Part shown: one piece after another, positions 38,301 through 53,300 of the stretch
Numbering within the stretch: the first letter of the stretch is position 1
Layout of the letters: each line of letters begins with the position of its first letter
Assembly (NCBI RefSeq): GCF_037893015.1
Contig: NC_133662.1
Span: 205,231,696 to 205,295,695 of the forward strand
Source of the DNA: Macrotis lagotis
Taxonomy: Eukaryota > Chordata > Mammalia > Peramelemorphia > Peramelidae
DNA: 64,000 nt
Direction: 5' to 3'
The notes under the pieces: model-generated
What the model saw: the letters and a program-made list of their open reading frames with translations, nothing else
What the model was told of the DNA's origin: nothing
The model's database searches: none
Made by a program: the position numbers and the translations under genes

Positions 38301-41300
38301 ATCACTCATATCTTCCAGCCTCTCCTTAGAAAAGCCCACCTATCATAATATTCATTCTTTCTTTACTTTTTGGTAAGTTAGAGTTGATTACTATCCTCAC
38401 TAATACCCTCTTTACCAAAGGCTTTAAAAGCATTAAAGTGACCATTTTAGCCATTGAGAGGAACAGCTGATCTCATTTTATTGATTATCTTTTGGTGGTA
38501 ATTAATAAAATCAGTTATAATTTACCCAGAATCTTTCTCAGAAATTTTCACCTGTCACATTTAGAATAGCAGTAATATAAAATGTGGAATATAAGGTGTT
38601 GGATTTTATTATCTTGATTATGATTTTTTTCTTAAAATAAAATTACTTTCTGGTATAAATTCATAAATCAATGTCATTTTCTAGTTTTAATATGCCTACT
38701 ATTTTAACATTACTTTAAAAAAAAGACTTAAAGTATTCTTCATTCAGAAGATACTAAAAAGACAAATGCACATTTACAATTGAATAATTTATGTGTTGCC
38801 GAAGTCAAACCACATTAGTAGAAATTTAATATCTATGTATTATTAAAAATTATTAGAAATACTTTAAACTTTTATATTTTAATATTATTTAGAGTGATTA
38901 CTTTTGTGTGTCTTATAGAAAAATTCTTTGATACCTCAGTAATTTAACACTATGGGATTGCATTTAAAGATTGCTTTCTGTTCAATTTTATTGTAAAGTT
39001 GTAAGCAAACATATTAATTGTTTTCATTCTAAATCACTTAGAAAAGTATTGGGGATTTTTATTGTTTTTGGTTTTGATTTTTTAAGGTGCTTCATCTTAT
39101 GAACAAAATGAACTTACCCACACCTTTTGGACCAATTGCTGCCCGACCTCCCATGGTAAGAGGGTATTTTTGCTATTTTAACCTTAAATATTTTTATATT
39201 TATTATTGTAATAAGAGCAGGGATCAATCTTTTTCTCTTGACTGTCTATTGAAGTTAAGTAATGCTAATAGGTGCCACTAAAAAACTGAAGATTTTAAAA
39301 AGTCAGAAAATGAATGAAAAGAACAAAAGTAAATGAAAAATAATATCCAAATAAGTTTGTGAAGAAATGCAAGAGAAAAAAAATTCTATTGCCTCAAGCA
39401 CTCTCTGGTATTTAATAAGTATTGCTGTATTGTATGTGAATATCTAAAGAGTTCGTTATTCTTATTTTGACATTGCTTTGTTGTAGCCAGTTTTATTTCT
39501 GGTAGAAGTTGAGAGCAGTTGTTAAAATACCCTAAGTCGATAATAATCATATTACAAGCAGTATCCTAGAATTATAGATTTAGAGTTAGAAGAGACCTTA
39601 AAAATTGTCTGATCCAATCTCCTAATTTAATATATAAGAAAACTGAAGTTCAGAGTGAGTTAAATAACTTGGTCAGTCAAATAAAAAGTCACATAGCTAG
39701 GAATTGTAACCACATCTGATTTCAATAACATCTTTTGGTTTAAGAATTTTGGGGGGGTGGCTAAGTGGCGCAGTGGATGAAGCACCGGCCCTGGAGTCAG
39801 GAGTGCCTGGGTTCAGATCTGGTCTCAGACACTTAATAATTAATTACCTAGCCGTGTGGCCTTGGGCAAGCCACTTAGCCCCATTGCCTTGCAAAAAAAA
39901 AAAAAACCTAAAAGAATTTTGGGAATTTTTTACCTTTTAAATATTGCTTCTGTAGACAAGATTTGAGACAGGTTTTAAAGAAAATTTTTCTAAAAAAAAA
40001 TAGCTCCTTTTTTTCAATACAGAACACATTTCTTAAACTCTGTTTCATTGTAGTTTCAGTTAAGCTTGAGTTTTGAGGGGCTATGCTTAGAACAAAAACT
40101 CTTGAATTTTCTAACAAATTATAAAGGCTGAATCCAGTGAACTTAAGAATCAATCTGACATTATTTAGAGAAACTTGTCACCTTGGCTTGCATTGGTGAT
40201 GCAATTTTTGACTGTGGCAACTTTCAAAAGACCTAGTAAGTTTTTTAGAATTAATGCAGTCTTCAGTGGTGGAAGAATAAGCACTTAGACTGATTTGAAT
40301 TTGGGTTAGGGAATATCACAATATCTGGAAATTCAATACAGGAGAAGAGCAAAAAAAAATCCCAAAGAAGTTTTACCTCACAAAACATTAAAAAGGAATA
40401 GAGGTGGGGAAAATGAGACTATAAAAATCTTGTAAGATCTAATCCAGAGCATTCCTAGAGGATTTAGACATAATTGGAAAGATAGCAATGATGGAAAATG
40501 GGATAGATTGGGGGTAAGAGGACCTGAATTTGAATTACACCTCTGATACTTCTCATGTTAAGTCATAGTAAAGTATTATTTTCTAAGGTTACCAGATGCT
40601 AATTTTATCTCTAAAACAATATGAGAGTGATCTACAGATATATAACTATTTAATGAAGCTATGATAAAAAGAACAAGCTTTTCTATCTCCTAGATTGCTT
40701 TGCAAATTATTCTTAACTTGGTAAGGCTCTTGGTCTTATTTGCTGAGAGTAGAAGTTAAAGATTTACTGACTCAGTCTTTTTATGTTCTTTAACTTTTAT
40801 AATTATGATGACTCTTCTGGAACAATTTACTTCTCTAAGAAATAGTCATGCTCAGAGTCAGTATCCTTAAATTGATTCATTTCCCATTTTTCAGAATTTA
40901 ACTAGTGTTTGATTATACACAGTTGATTCAGAAATGACTCTTAAATCTACCAATTTATTTTCTTTCATAATGTAAGTACTTTTAACTTCTTTACAAGGTT
41001 GTTCAGTGCATTTCCAAGGACTTTTCAGACTAATTTTTGATGGAAATGATAAATATTATTTAGAGCTAGAAAGAACTTTAGGAGTCCAACCTTTAAGTCC
41101 TTAGTCTCATCCTTTCATTTTACAGATGAGGAAACTGAAGTCAAGAAAGGTTATTTGTCAAAGATTGTACAAGAAGTAGGTCAGATTTGGAACCCAGTTC
41201 CCCTTAATTCTAAATCCAGCATTCTTCCACATCTTTGCTGAGTAATCAACAAATCTTTAACCTCCATTTTAATCCCAAGCTTTATTTTCCCCATCTTATG

Positions 41301-44300
41301 AATCCATTTACCTATTAAAGTCAGCAGTTATCAATTTCTCTACTTCATCCCTTACAACTATGTCCTTGATGCAGACAAGGTGACTAAGAATCTTTTGGCA
41401 CAGTATGAAATCTAACTTTACCCAATCTGTTTGTTTCTCGTAGAACTTTTCAAATATACTTTGCTTGAGCTTATAACTTAATCTGTGTCTTCTGGTTTCA
41501 TTTATAGTCAGAATGTCACCATTGATGCAGATCCTGATTAGTGTGAAAAGTAAATCCCCTATAGTGGTCTCATGTTACACTCTTTGAATTTATAATTATG
41601 TATACTTTGGTACTTATATCATAATAGAAATTTATAATGTGAAGTCAAATAATGGCACCATTTCAGGGGATTCATCATTCAGTTTTATTTAGAACCTAGT
41701 TGCTCTTCCTCTAGGAATACATCAATTGCTTATTTACTAAACAGAGTTTTCACATTTAGAATTCCAACAATTAAATGATATTTATATGTAACCTAAAAAT
41801 ACTTCTTTCTACATTTTACTCCATTTTCTACCACTTAAGGATTGGCCTCCATACTATTGAAGTCCATTTTCTCTTTTTCCTTTGTTTCTGGGTTGCTCTG
41901 GTCAAAAAGAACAATTAACTAGTTGTCAGTCTAACCTAGGTTGATTCTTGAATAGCAGGGGCTGTATACAATCTTTCCAGCTTGATAGAACCTTCTAGTG
42001 CTTTCATCTGTCCTGCTATCACAATCTGTCAGAATACAGCCCCATTTTCACATCAAGATGAGCCATTGGTGTAGGACTTTTGCAGAAGATTATTAGAGCT
42101 AGTTTATAGAGAAATCTGTTTTTTCCAGTTGAAATTATAACTCACATGCAACAATACTTATGGTTCTTTTGGTTAGTATGAAGAGTATATGCCAATGCAT
42201 GCGCCTCTTCCCCCTGTACCTCCTTTGCCACCTGAAGAGCCCCCTATGCCAGAAGGAGGTGAAGGATCTAGTGGAGAAGAATCAGAATATGAAAGTGGTG
42301 ATGATGAAGCCCGTGAGAGGTTTGTAATAAATAAGTTTTAGATGTGAGAAATGTGAAATAGTTGATGCTTTTTCATTTCAGATTTTATAAGAAGATGTCA
42401 CTAATTGGGAATAATAGCATCAGTCAGTCAGTTTTCATTAAGCACTTAATCTGTGCCAGTACTGCATAATAGGTGCTAATTAAAGATTTTGAGTTCCAAT
42501 TTTTTCTCCCTTACTCCCTCCCCTCTTCTGAAAATGATAGAGTTTGATCTACTTTATGTGCTATTATGTAATACATATTTATATTAGTCTCAGATGTGGA
42601 AGAAACAGATCAAAAGGAAAAGTTAAACACATGAAAGAATAAAGTAATTGAAAAAATGCTTCAATCTGCATTCGGAGTAAGGGACTTAGATTCTAATGGA
42701 ACAGCATAGAAATTCCTAAGTTCAGACAAAATATGTACTTAACAGAAAAAAAAAGGTAATGTGAGAGGGGAAGTCACCAGCATTGAGGTGGCTGTGAAAC
42801 ACCTGCAGAAGATAGGATTTGAACTGAGTCTTAGAACATTCCAGGTTTGTAGGATTACCAGTGGATAGACTTGGATATGTAATGCCAAAATTAAACCAGA
42901 TTAGTTAGAACAGGACATATCTGGAGGAGGGAAACACATAAGAAGACTAGAAAGTTAGGACGGTACTGTAAAGGACCCATTAAAATTTAAGTATGTTACA
43001 TCTTAAATATAGATTGAAGGTCAAGGAGAGAGAAGTTGAAAGTTTATCATTATGGTGGTGAATTCAATAATAGGATACAGAAAAAATAGCTGACTTTGTT
43101 AAGAAGGACTCTTTCTTCCTCTGACATTAGCACAAAGGAAGAGAGAAGAGAGAAAGATATGCATTGGAAGTTCAAGACTTTCAGGTGCATCTAAAGTTGT
43201 TAAATTATTGCATTAAGGAATTCTAACCTGCAGTAGGGTTGAAGCCAATGGAGTGGTCATACTGAGATCACCAACATGGTGATCCACTGGGAGTGGAGAT
43301 TGCCTGTAGAGGGGGACAAACTGGGTTTAGGTTAGTTAAAACTTGTGAGCCCATCGTTTTGGTTTGGGCTTGAGTGTCTACTACACATGCAGCCTCAGTG
43401 AGATATGAAGACCCAGACTCAAAAAAAAAAATTGGAAAGGAGAAGTTTCTGACTAAACCTCAGTTTTCCTCAATGTGTTAAGGGGCCAGTTGAAATTAGC
43501 ACACATTTTTAGCAGATAACTATCATACATCAAGTTATTTGATTTTCCTCTGGTTTTTGGCAGCTTGTGAGTAGGAATGAAGAAAGCATATGTGAGCATA
43601 ATTAAAGACTGAGGTTTACAGAAAGACAGGATAATGGATTCAAGAATAAAATCCTAAGGTTCAGCTAGTTGACTTTAATCCATTTAAATCTTGAAATTTT
43701 AAATTTTGATATTTAAGTATCAAAATTGAGAATTTGAGAGGGAACAAGAAGGGGCAAACAGAAAGCAATTTCAAGAAATATTTTTAAACCAGTCATTGTC
43801 CAGGGGATGGATAACAAGGCATCCATCATAGTATAGAATATTATTTAAAATAGGAATCCAGGCAAGGAAATGATTTCAGGGTTAGACAGTAGTATATGAG
43901 TAAGCATCTGCTTGACTAGATGACTAAGGTAGGCTATAGTTAGACAGACTTGAATAGGATCAGAACAGATAGGGATCAGGGTGCTAGATCAAATAACTGT
44001 TACTGCCCAAGTTAAGTATCTGGTCTTAACATCTTATTCATCTGTATATAATTCTACTATCCATTGGTAATGACCTTTGTGAAATTAAACACAACACCTC
44101 TCCTCTTCTGACTTTGGGCATTTTCTCTGCTTGTCTCCCATGTCTGAAATGTTCTTCCTTCCTCACCTCCATCTCTTAGTTTCCCTGGTTTCCTTAAATA
44201 CAATTAAAAAATTCCTACCTTCTGCAAAGATCTTTTCCTGATCAATATTAATGCTTTTCCTTCCATCAGTTGATTATTTTCAGTTTTATCACGTGTATAT

Positions 44301-45770
44301 GTTTATACATATTTATATATTTTTATTTATGTGTATGTTATGAATATATGTATTTTATGTATGTAATATATATATATATATATATCTGTGGAAAGAGTGT
44401 TTGCATATAGTCATTTTCATTTTGTCTCCCTATTTAGATTGTCAACTCCTAGAGAATAGGGGATTTTATCTTTCCTTGTAACCCCTAGCCATTAATACTT
44501 TGTCTGACACATGGTAAAGACTTAATAAATTGCTATAGACTGATTGACAGAAGTATTTACATGAAACCATTGCAAAAAACTGCTTAATTACATTTTTTTG
44601 AAGTTGTAGTAAAGAATTATACTTTTATGGTATGCATAATTTTTAATTGGATTTTTTCTTAAACTATCTAAAGAAGTTTTAAACATTTTATAAAAGAGGA
44701 TATGTAGATAAGTCTTAGATAAGGAGAATATATTATTTTCTAATTTAGGATGGTAAAACTCATGGAATTAGCAAATTTTCAACCCAAAAGACCAACAACT
44801 GCAAAGCAACGCCATGTGAGGAAAAAGCAAAAGATAAAGGACATGTTGAATATGCCTGCATCTACTTCACATAGGTAATTTGTAGTTTCAAACTTTTTTG
44901 TTGTTTTTGAATTCAGACTTGATTTCATCAGTTTCAGGGTTACAAAATAGGATCAAAATTGGAGTTTTACTTTGTAACCTTGAGTCATGACTTTGTTTTT
45001 GGAAATATCAAGTTGGTTAAAATAAACAGTGATATGGCACTATAGACATTTTCATAGAATTTGATTTAGAAATATTTGGGTTTTGGGCAGCTAGCTGGCA
45101 CAGTCAAAAGAGCACCCTGTCTTGGAGACAGGAGAACCTGAGTTCAAGTGCCTCAGACACTTAATACATACTTAGCTGTATGACTTTGGCTAAGTTATTT
45201 TTAACACCATTATCTTGAAAAAAAATTGGGGGTTATAAAGTAATTTTTATAATTTTTTAGAAAAGTTTTTGAGGGTTTTTTTTAAAGAAAAGACATTTGA
45301 AAAGTTGCCTTATTTTGCTTGATACTTAACTTATCCTGTTGTCAAAATTTCTATAGAAGGTATATTACTGCCTTTGAAATTCTGTCACCTTTTTAAATTT
45401 CCCTTTGTAGTGTTCATTTTTTAAAAAACCCAAAATGATACATTATGATCTTAATTAAGATAATAGCAGAAATCAGTATTTAGAGATACCTTTTTGGATG
45501 ACATAATCCTTCTTCACTAACTTGAAGAGTTTTTTTCCAATTTTGGTGAGACTAATCTGATGTTATTTTTAAACAGTAATGTACACCCTGCACTATTGCC
45601 TTCAGATGTATTTGAACAGCCACAGCCTGTAGAGCATAAAAAAATAGAATTCAACATATCTTCTGGGATACCTGCTACATTTATAAAAGATTTAGAGGAA
45701 GGACTAAATAGTGGTAAGGAGATTTTATAGTTCTTTTATATACTATGCAAATCAGGTTACATTTCTTTTC

Positions 45771-45811
<41 letters not shown>

Positions 45812-47322
45812 GTTTAATTATATAAATTATATATTATAGTTTTCTGTTAGATTTAGAGATATTCTCAGTTATTCTCAAGCCACATGAAACTAACATTTTA
45901 TTCTAGGCATCTAAGGCATAGATTTAAAATATTGCAGAGGTTGAGGAGGCATTAGAGTTATTTTAATTCAGCTCCTTTTCAATGAAGAATAGAAGTTTAG
46001 GAATAATAAATTGTATAGCAGATTTATATAACTTTTATTAGTGACAGTTCTATAATTTGAAATTTATAAATTATTTACATGAATATTGTTAATTCTTAAC
46101 TATTTTAGATTTGTCTGTTCCTGGAAATACAACTAATGAAGGATTTGGAAAAATCTTTCCAACTCCCATTCTGAATGACAAAGAAGATATTCAAGAAGAC
46201 TCTGATGAGATACCAGCAGAATTTGTCTCCAGAAAAGAGTTGGAAAAAGGCAGAATTTCTAAAGAAGGTAATCATTTAATCCACCATAAAATATTATTGC
46301 GTAATTGAGGTTTTTTTTTTGTTGTTTTTCTTTTGACACTGATAAAACTATTTATGCTGGTGAAAGTGAGCAATTGAACTCTTGGGTCCAAATTAATAAT
46401 CAACAGATTCTCTCAATTAGGGAGTAGTGATCTTCCTAAATTTAAATATGGTAAAAATAATTAAACTGGAATATACTTTTTTTAACATAGCTGCAATAGT
46501 TGTGTTGTAAAAGTAAACAATCCACTGCCACCCCCCACAACGAAAGCGAAACCTTAAGAAAAATAAAGTGAGAAAAAAAGTGCTTCAGTCTGTATTCAGA
46601 TACTGTCAGCTCTGTCTTTGAAATAGTATTTTTTTATTATAGGTGCATCAGAGAAATTGCTACATTATTTTTTTCCCATAGTTGGTATTGTTAGGTTTCT
46701 GTTACTCCGCCCCTATTTATTCTATTATCTTTCTCCTTTTACCCTGTCCCTCCTTTCAAAAGTGTGTTGTATCTAACTACCCTCTCTCCTATCATCTACA
46801 CTCCTCCCCAATCCCCCATCCCCATCCCTTTCCTCTAGGATAAGACAGATTTCTATACCAAATTGAGTGTGTATGTTATTTCCTCTCTGAGCCACTTCTG
46901 ATGAGTAAAGCTCACTCTTTCCTCCTCTGTCTTCCACTCCATTGCAAAAGCTTTTTCTTGCCCCTTTTATGCGAAATAACATTCCATTCTGCTTTTCCTT
47001 TTCCTTTCTTTCAGTTCATTCCTTTCTTGCTCATTAAATTCATCTTTATAATATATTATACCTTCAAATTCAGCTCCCTCCTTCTCCTTATCTATATATG
47101 CTCCTAACTACCCTAATCAGTGAAAGGTTCCTATGAGTTATCAGTATCATCTTCCCATGCAGGAATAAAAGCAATTCAACATCATTAAATCCCTCATAAT
47201 TAGTTCTTCTTGTCCAGCCTCTCTGTGCTTCACCTAAGTCCTGTACTTGAAGAACAAACTTTCAAACTTTCTGTTCAGTTCTGGGTGCTTCATCAGGAAA
47301 GTTTGAAAGTCCCCTGTTTCTT

Positions 47323-47364
<42 letters not shown>

Positions 47365-50300
47365 GTCTTAGGTTTTTGCAAGGCAAATGGAGTTAAGTGG
47401 CTTGCCCAAGGCCACACAGCTAGGTAATTATTAAGTGGCTGAGACCAGATTTGAACCCAGGTACTCCTGACTCCAGGACTGGTGCTTTATCTACTGCGCC
47501 ACCTAGCTGCACCTGTAAATCCCCTGTTTCATTAAATGTCCATCTTTTCCCCTGAAAGAGCATATTCAGTTTTGCTCAGTAGTTGATTCTTGGTTGTAAT
47601 CCAAGCTCTTTTGCCTTCCAGGATATCATATTCCAAGCCCTTAATGTAGATTCTGCTAAATCCTGTGTAATCCTGATTGTAGCTCCATGAAATTTAAAAT
47701 TGTTTCTTTCTGGCTGCTTGCAAATATATTCTCCTTGACTTGGGAGTTTGGAATTTGACTGTAATATTCCTAGGAGTTTTTATTTTGAAATCTCTTGCAG
47801 GAGGTGATCAATAGATTCCCTCAATTTCTATTTTACCTTCTGCTTCTAGGCTATCAGGGCAATTTTCCTGCATTATTCCTTGAAAAATGAAGTCTATCCT
47901 CTTTTCCTGGTCATGCCTATCAGGTAGTCCAATAATTTTTAAATTCTCTTCTAGTTCTGTTTTCCAGGTCAATTGTTTTTTCCAATAAGATATTTTACAT
48001 TTTCTTCTAGTTGTTCATTCTTTTAGTTTTGTTTTATTGTTTCTTGATTTCTCACAATCAACAGCATCCCTTTACTCCATTCTACATTTTAAAGAATTAT
48101 TTTCTTCAGAGAACTCTTGTATCTCCTTTTCCATCAGGCTAATTCTGCTTTTTAAGACATTCTTCTCATTTACCTTTTGGACTGCTCATTTCTCTTTCCA
48201 ATTTTTCTTCTACCTCCCTTACTTGCTGTTCAAAATCTTTTTTGGACTCTTTTATAGCCTGAGACCAATTCCTATTTTTTCTTGGAGTCTTTGTTTAGAG
48301 AAGCGTTGACTTTGTCATCTTCTGAGTGTGTATTTTGATCCTTCATGGGACCAAAGTGATTGTCTATATGGTTGGATTTTTTTCCTCTGTTGTTTGCTCA
48401 TTTCCCCAGCCTATGATACGTTTTTCACTCTTTGTTAAGGTGGCGGGCTCTCTGCTTCCAGGGTGGAAGATCTAAGATTTCTAGGGTTTTTACAAATGTT
48501 TTCAGGACTTGGGACCTCAATTCCTTCAGCAGATTCTGACTGCTCTCCTAATCTATGCTCTTCTCTGTGGATGACAACAAGCAATCCCCACTTTCCCAGA
48601 ACTGTGAGAAGGGTCCCTGCTCTGCTATGGCAATAAAGCTCCTTTTCCTGAGATTGGGGCCCAGACTGTGACCTGGATCTGAGTATGCCTCAGGGATAGT
48701 AGAGAGCACTCTGAAGGCAGCTGCTGGGTGGCTCTCCATGCCTGCTTCTTGTTCCTGGAGCCAGGTCTGCTCTGAGGCCTGTGCTGGCCTGGGTTCCATG
48801 CTCATTCTGATGTGGCTGTTTTCCTGCTGACCTTCCAAGTTGTCCTTGCCTATCCCTGAACTGGGAGGTCTGGAAATTGCTACCCCTGCCACAGATTGAG
48901 ATGCCCCTGACAGCTGTTCCTGGATGGAATTAGTTTGCTTTGGTGCAGCCAATGTGGCCTGGACTCTGCTGCACATATTCTAACCCTGGTGTAACAGATA
49001 CTCTCTGTGCACCTTCCAAGTTATCTTGGATTGGAAAATTGTTTCATTGAGTCTTTCTTTGAGTTCCACCACTTTTGAATTTGGTTGGAGCCATAATTTA
49101 AAGGCATTTGGAGTGGTCTGAGGGAGAGCTCCCAGGATTTCTTGCCTTTACTTTTTCATTTTTACTTCATTTCCCCCTTACACACAGACCCTCCTGGAAG
49201 CATACTTTAAAGTCTTGACTCTGCAATGTTGGACTAAGCAGCATCATACTAGTAGTTGAAGCTCTGAATCTTCCCTTCAAGACATTTAAAGTTGCTAATT
49301 TTTTGATCATTAAGTTTCTGTAAATAAAACCAGAATTCCTAAGTACAGTTTTTGGCACATAGTAAACAGTTATTAAATAAAGAACATTTTGATGGGAATA
49401 TCTTCAATACTTAAGAGAATAAACTTTGAAATATCTTTTTTTAACAGAACAGTTGACTAATTTATCATAACCTTCTTTCATGAAGTATTTAATTTAACAG
49501 CATCTTTCAGTCACTATTGGCTCAATTTCAGCCAATTCTAGAAATAACAATAAAGAAAATCTCAAGTATTCACTAAATTAAATTTCACAGTATTTTCTGT
49601 AATTTCTTTAATAATACTTAAGATTTACATAGAAATTAAAACATACTAGACGTGCCTTTATAGTTATTTCATTTGATTCTTTCCAAAACATTAAAGAGTA
49701 GGTGCTGCTATTACCATCCGCATTGTATATATGCGAAAACTGAGAAAGTAACTTACCCAAGGTCACAGAACATCTGAATCTAGTTTTAAACTCAGATTTT
49801 CTTGACTTGAGATCTGGCATTCACTTTTATATACACACTCTCTATTTTCCAACTGAATATTTGGATGTTTTATGTTATAGGGAATTTGTTAATGACTTGT
49901 TACATTCATTTTTGAATATTGATTAAAACATTATGATTTCCCTCTTTTTATTCCTTGCTTCAAGAAATGGAAACACTTTCAGTTTTCAAAAGTTATGAAC
50001 CAGGAGATCCAAACTGTAGGATTTATGTAAAGAACTTAGCAAAGCAAGTTGGAGAAAATGTAAGTAGAATTTCCTAATTTGATCTTGTAAAAAGAATTAT
50101 TTTTTGACATCCTTGTGATTTTTCTCTTTTGCTTTTTGATGAAATTCTAGGATCTTAAATTTATTTTTGGAAGATATGTTGATTTTTCATCAGAAACAGA
50201 ACGAATCATGTAAGTTATCTCCAGCTTTGTATCTCATTTATCCTTATTTAATCCCTAACATTTCCCCTCTAAAATAAAGTGAGTTAGTGAGGATGACATA

Positions 50301-53300
50301 ACAAACATTAATCCATGGAAATCAAGATCCTTTTCTATCATAAGCAGCTTTCGTTAAATTTAAGGACTAAACTCCCAGTAACTTTTAAAATGTGTAGCAC
50401 AATTAATCTACATTTAGCATTTTTCTTATTTCTTTATCAATCCATCTTTTAGGTATAATTGTCTTAGTTAAGAAACATGATTTATAAGTTTTTGAAACAT
50501 GACAGGTGGAGTATTTCTTTTAAAGTTTCAAATTTAAGACTTAAACTCTTTGGTCCAGGGGAAAAACCTTCAGGGATAGGTCAGTAATCCCACTATCCAA
50601 TCTTTGGAGTAGTGGGAAGATTAAAAAGAAGGTAACACATTTTTGGAGAAATTATTGAAATTAAGGAGTATTTGCTCTTTTTTTCCTTGACTTGACCTTT
50701 TTCAGTCCATCTGCTCTGGAGACCATAAAGTATGTTCTGCCTTGTAGGAGCAAGTTCTTGTAGTAGCAGTTCATTTTCAGAGAAGAAATTAAAAGAAGAT
50801 TCTATTGAGAAAAACAAAATCCTTTGTAATGCTGAAGAGAGGAAATCAGGGAGAAGAATCCAAAAGTTAATGTTATATGCTCAGCTAGCTTAGTGTTAAA
50901 ATTTGGTTTTTATAATTCTCATTAGTTTCAGAAGTGTTTTCCTGTCAACAGTTTTAAATGCTCCTTTGCTATCAAAGAAACAGCGTCAACTACCTTACTA
51001 TCCTTTAAATAATATTGAATGCCATCTGTCTTAAGAGTGATATTAAAAATGTGTATTACTTCGATTTACCATGAGTTTAATTTTTCAGAAAGAGTAAGAG
51101 ATTCTGAATGCAGAATGCTGTTGGCCCCTGCAGTACTAAGTTTGTGTCTGTTTCCCAAGAACAGTAGCAATTTACATTTTTCACTATTTTTCAGTATCCT
51201 ATATACTTCATAGTAAATTTAACATTATCATTTTGAACACTGACCTTGATTTTTGGAAAGGAACCATTTTGTTATATTGGGGAAGGAAAATTGTCTAATT
51301 GATGAACTTGTTCCCTCAGTAGTTTAATAAGAAGACTGTCTGTAAGCTCTCATCCAGTAGTTTTGTGCCTATTATCTTCTCTTAAGAATTTCAGCAAATC
51401 TTCTTTCCTTGGGTGTTATTTCCCATCTTATTCAGAGTGAATTATATTAGGAAATTGCTAAATGGCACAAAACATTTACAACATATGCATTCTATTTTAG
51501 TTACCATTTTTATAGCTTCTAAAGTTTTAAGTGTATTCCTAATTTTAAAAAATGCAATAAATTTTCATTAGTTATCTTTAAAGATCTTTTTTGGAACAGG
51601 ATGTAAATATTTAGTTTTAGATAATGAACTAATGGAGTGTCTGGTGATCCAGAATCTTTCCCATATATTTCAATCAATTGAACAATATTGGTTTGATGTT
51701 AATAGAAACAAAACTACAATCTTTATAAATTTTTGTAGGTTTGACATACGCTTAATGAAAGAAGGTCGCATGAAAGGGCAAGCTTTTATTGGATTTCCAG
51801 ATGAAAAGGCTGCAGCTAAAGCTTTAAAAGAAGCTAATGGATATGTACTTTTTGGAAAACCCATGGTAGTAGTATCCTTTTTAAATGTTATATATGTTTT
51901 GTTTTTAGGCACAACTTTGTATAGTTAAATAATCTAGTATAGTCTGAATTATATGGTCAGATGGTTTAGTTACTATAGGATAAAAGTGGGGGAATTAAGG
52001 TAATAGTGCTATTTAAGATTTGTTTTTCAAAGTAACTTCTGGTATATTATAGTAAAACATAATGTCAGGTCAGTCATTTATTAGAAAAAGTTGTTTTATG
52101 GGTGTCCAGACCCTTCAACTGTAAATACAATCAGTAAATAATTTTTTTTTTTTTAGGTTTTTGCAAGATAATCGGTTTAAGTGGTTTGCCCAAGGTCACA
52201 CTGCTAAATTTTTAAGTGTCTGAGGCCAGATTTGAACTCAAGTATTCCTGACTCCAAGGCTGGTGTTCTTTCCACTGTGCCACTTGGCTGCCTCCAGTAA
52301 ATATAATTTATTCTCCAGATAGACTAGTTAGTTGTTAGGACTAATACTGACTTCCACAGTACAGCTGGAATCACTGCGATTGTTCAATCAAAATAATACT
52401 TATTAAGGGCTTAGTATGTGACAGGTATTGTGCTAAGATTGGGGATACAAAGAGAAAAATCTTTCTTCTCTGGTTTTCATAATAACTGAAGACAAGTTGT
52501 AAGTATAAGCTTCAGATTCTTTCCATTTCTTTTGTTCCTGATGAAAGGATAAATTTGAAGAATTTTTAGGTCTTAATTGATAGAATTAATATTGCTCTGT
52601 CTTGGAGCATTGGCAACAGCCATTGAAATACTGTGAATAGAGCTTATATTTTCCTTTCCTTAATCCTTACAGTTTTGAAAGAAGGAGAATGAGGTAGAAG
52701 TAAAATACATGTTCCTTAAAACTCTTGAGGGGAATTCTGCAGAAACTATTATGTGTGACATTCTCTTTCAGTAGCTAATTCAGTTGTTAAAGTTGTCTAT
52801 GTGTTTTGCTAGGAAAGATTATAAATAGAAAATGAGGAACTATCATAATTAAACAGACTATTGCTTCTTAAGACATTATTTCTAAAAGACTGGGATTTAG
52901 AACTAGAAGGGGAATTTAGGTGACTGGCATTTAGTCTAGGGATTAACCTTTTTTTGTGTGTCACGGATCTGTTCTCAGAAAAATGTTTTTAAATGAACAT
53001 TAAAATAAAAATTATCAAGATATTAAACCAGCTTATGAACTTTAGGTTAAAAATACCTAATATGGTCCATCCCTTATGATTTTTAACATGAGAAAGAAGG
53101 CCCATAGAAGTCAAATGACTTGCATAACGTCACTACAGTTGCTAAATAACGACAATTTGAACCTGGACCATCTTACTCAAAGCTAAATATCCTTAGACGC
53201 TTCAATTGCTCTTTGGTATAATTTGGTATAATTAGATTTGGGAATGCAAAAAAAAATATGTGGAGTGGAAATTAGGGCCAGAATGTGAAATAAATAAGAT

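Larger units (their letters stand above)
46470..49160 (-). mobile_element. HAL1-like element, intron 10
   Basis: Collinear with the 24934-28149 element: the same 3' segment ('gtgcttcagtctgtattcag' against 'gttcttcagtctgtgttcca'), ORF1 C-terminal region from about 47225, and a 5' region around 48.4-49.1 kb. ORF2 is absent here too. Frames are broken. A SINE and an (ATCT)n are inserted. It is antisense to RNPC3. Confidence 0.72.

Noticed and set aside
48548..48976. 142-codon minus-strand frame in intron 10
   Set aside because: It lies in the 5' region of the second HAL1-like element and aligns with non-ORF1 sequence of the first. No sign of selection as a separate gene.
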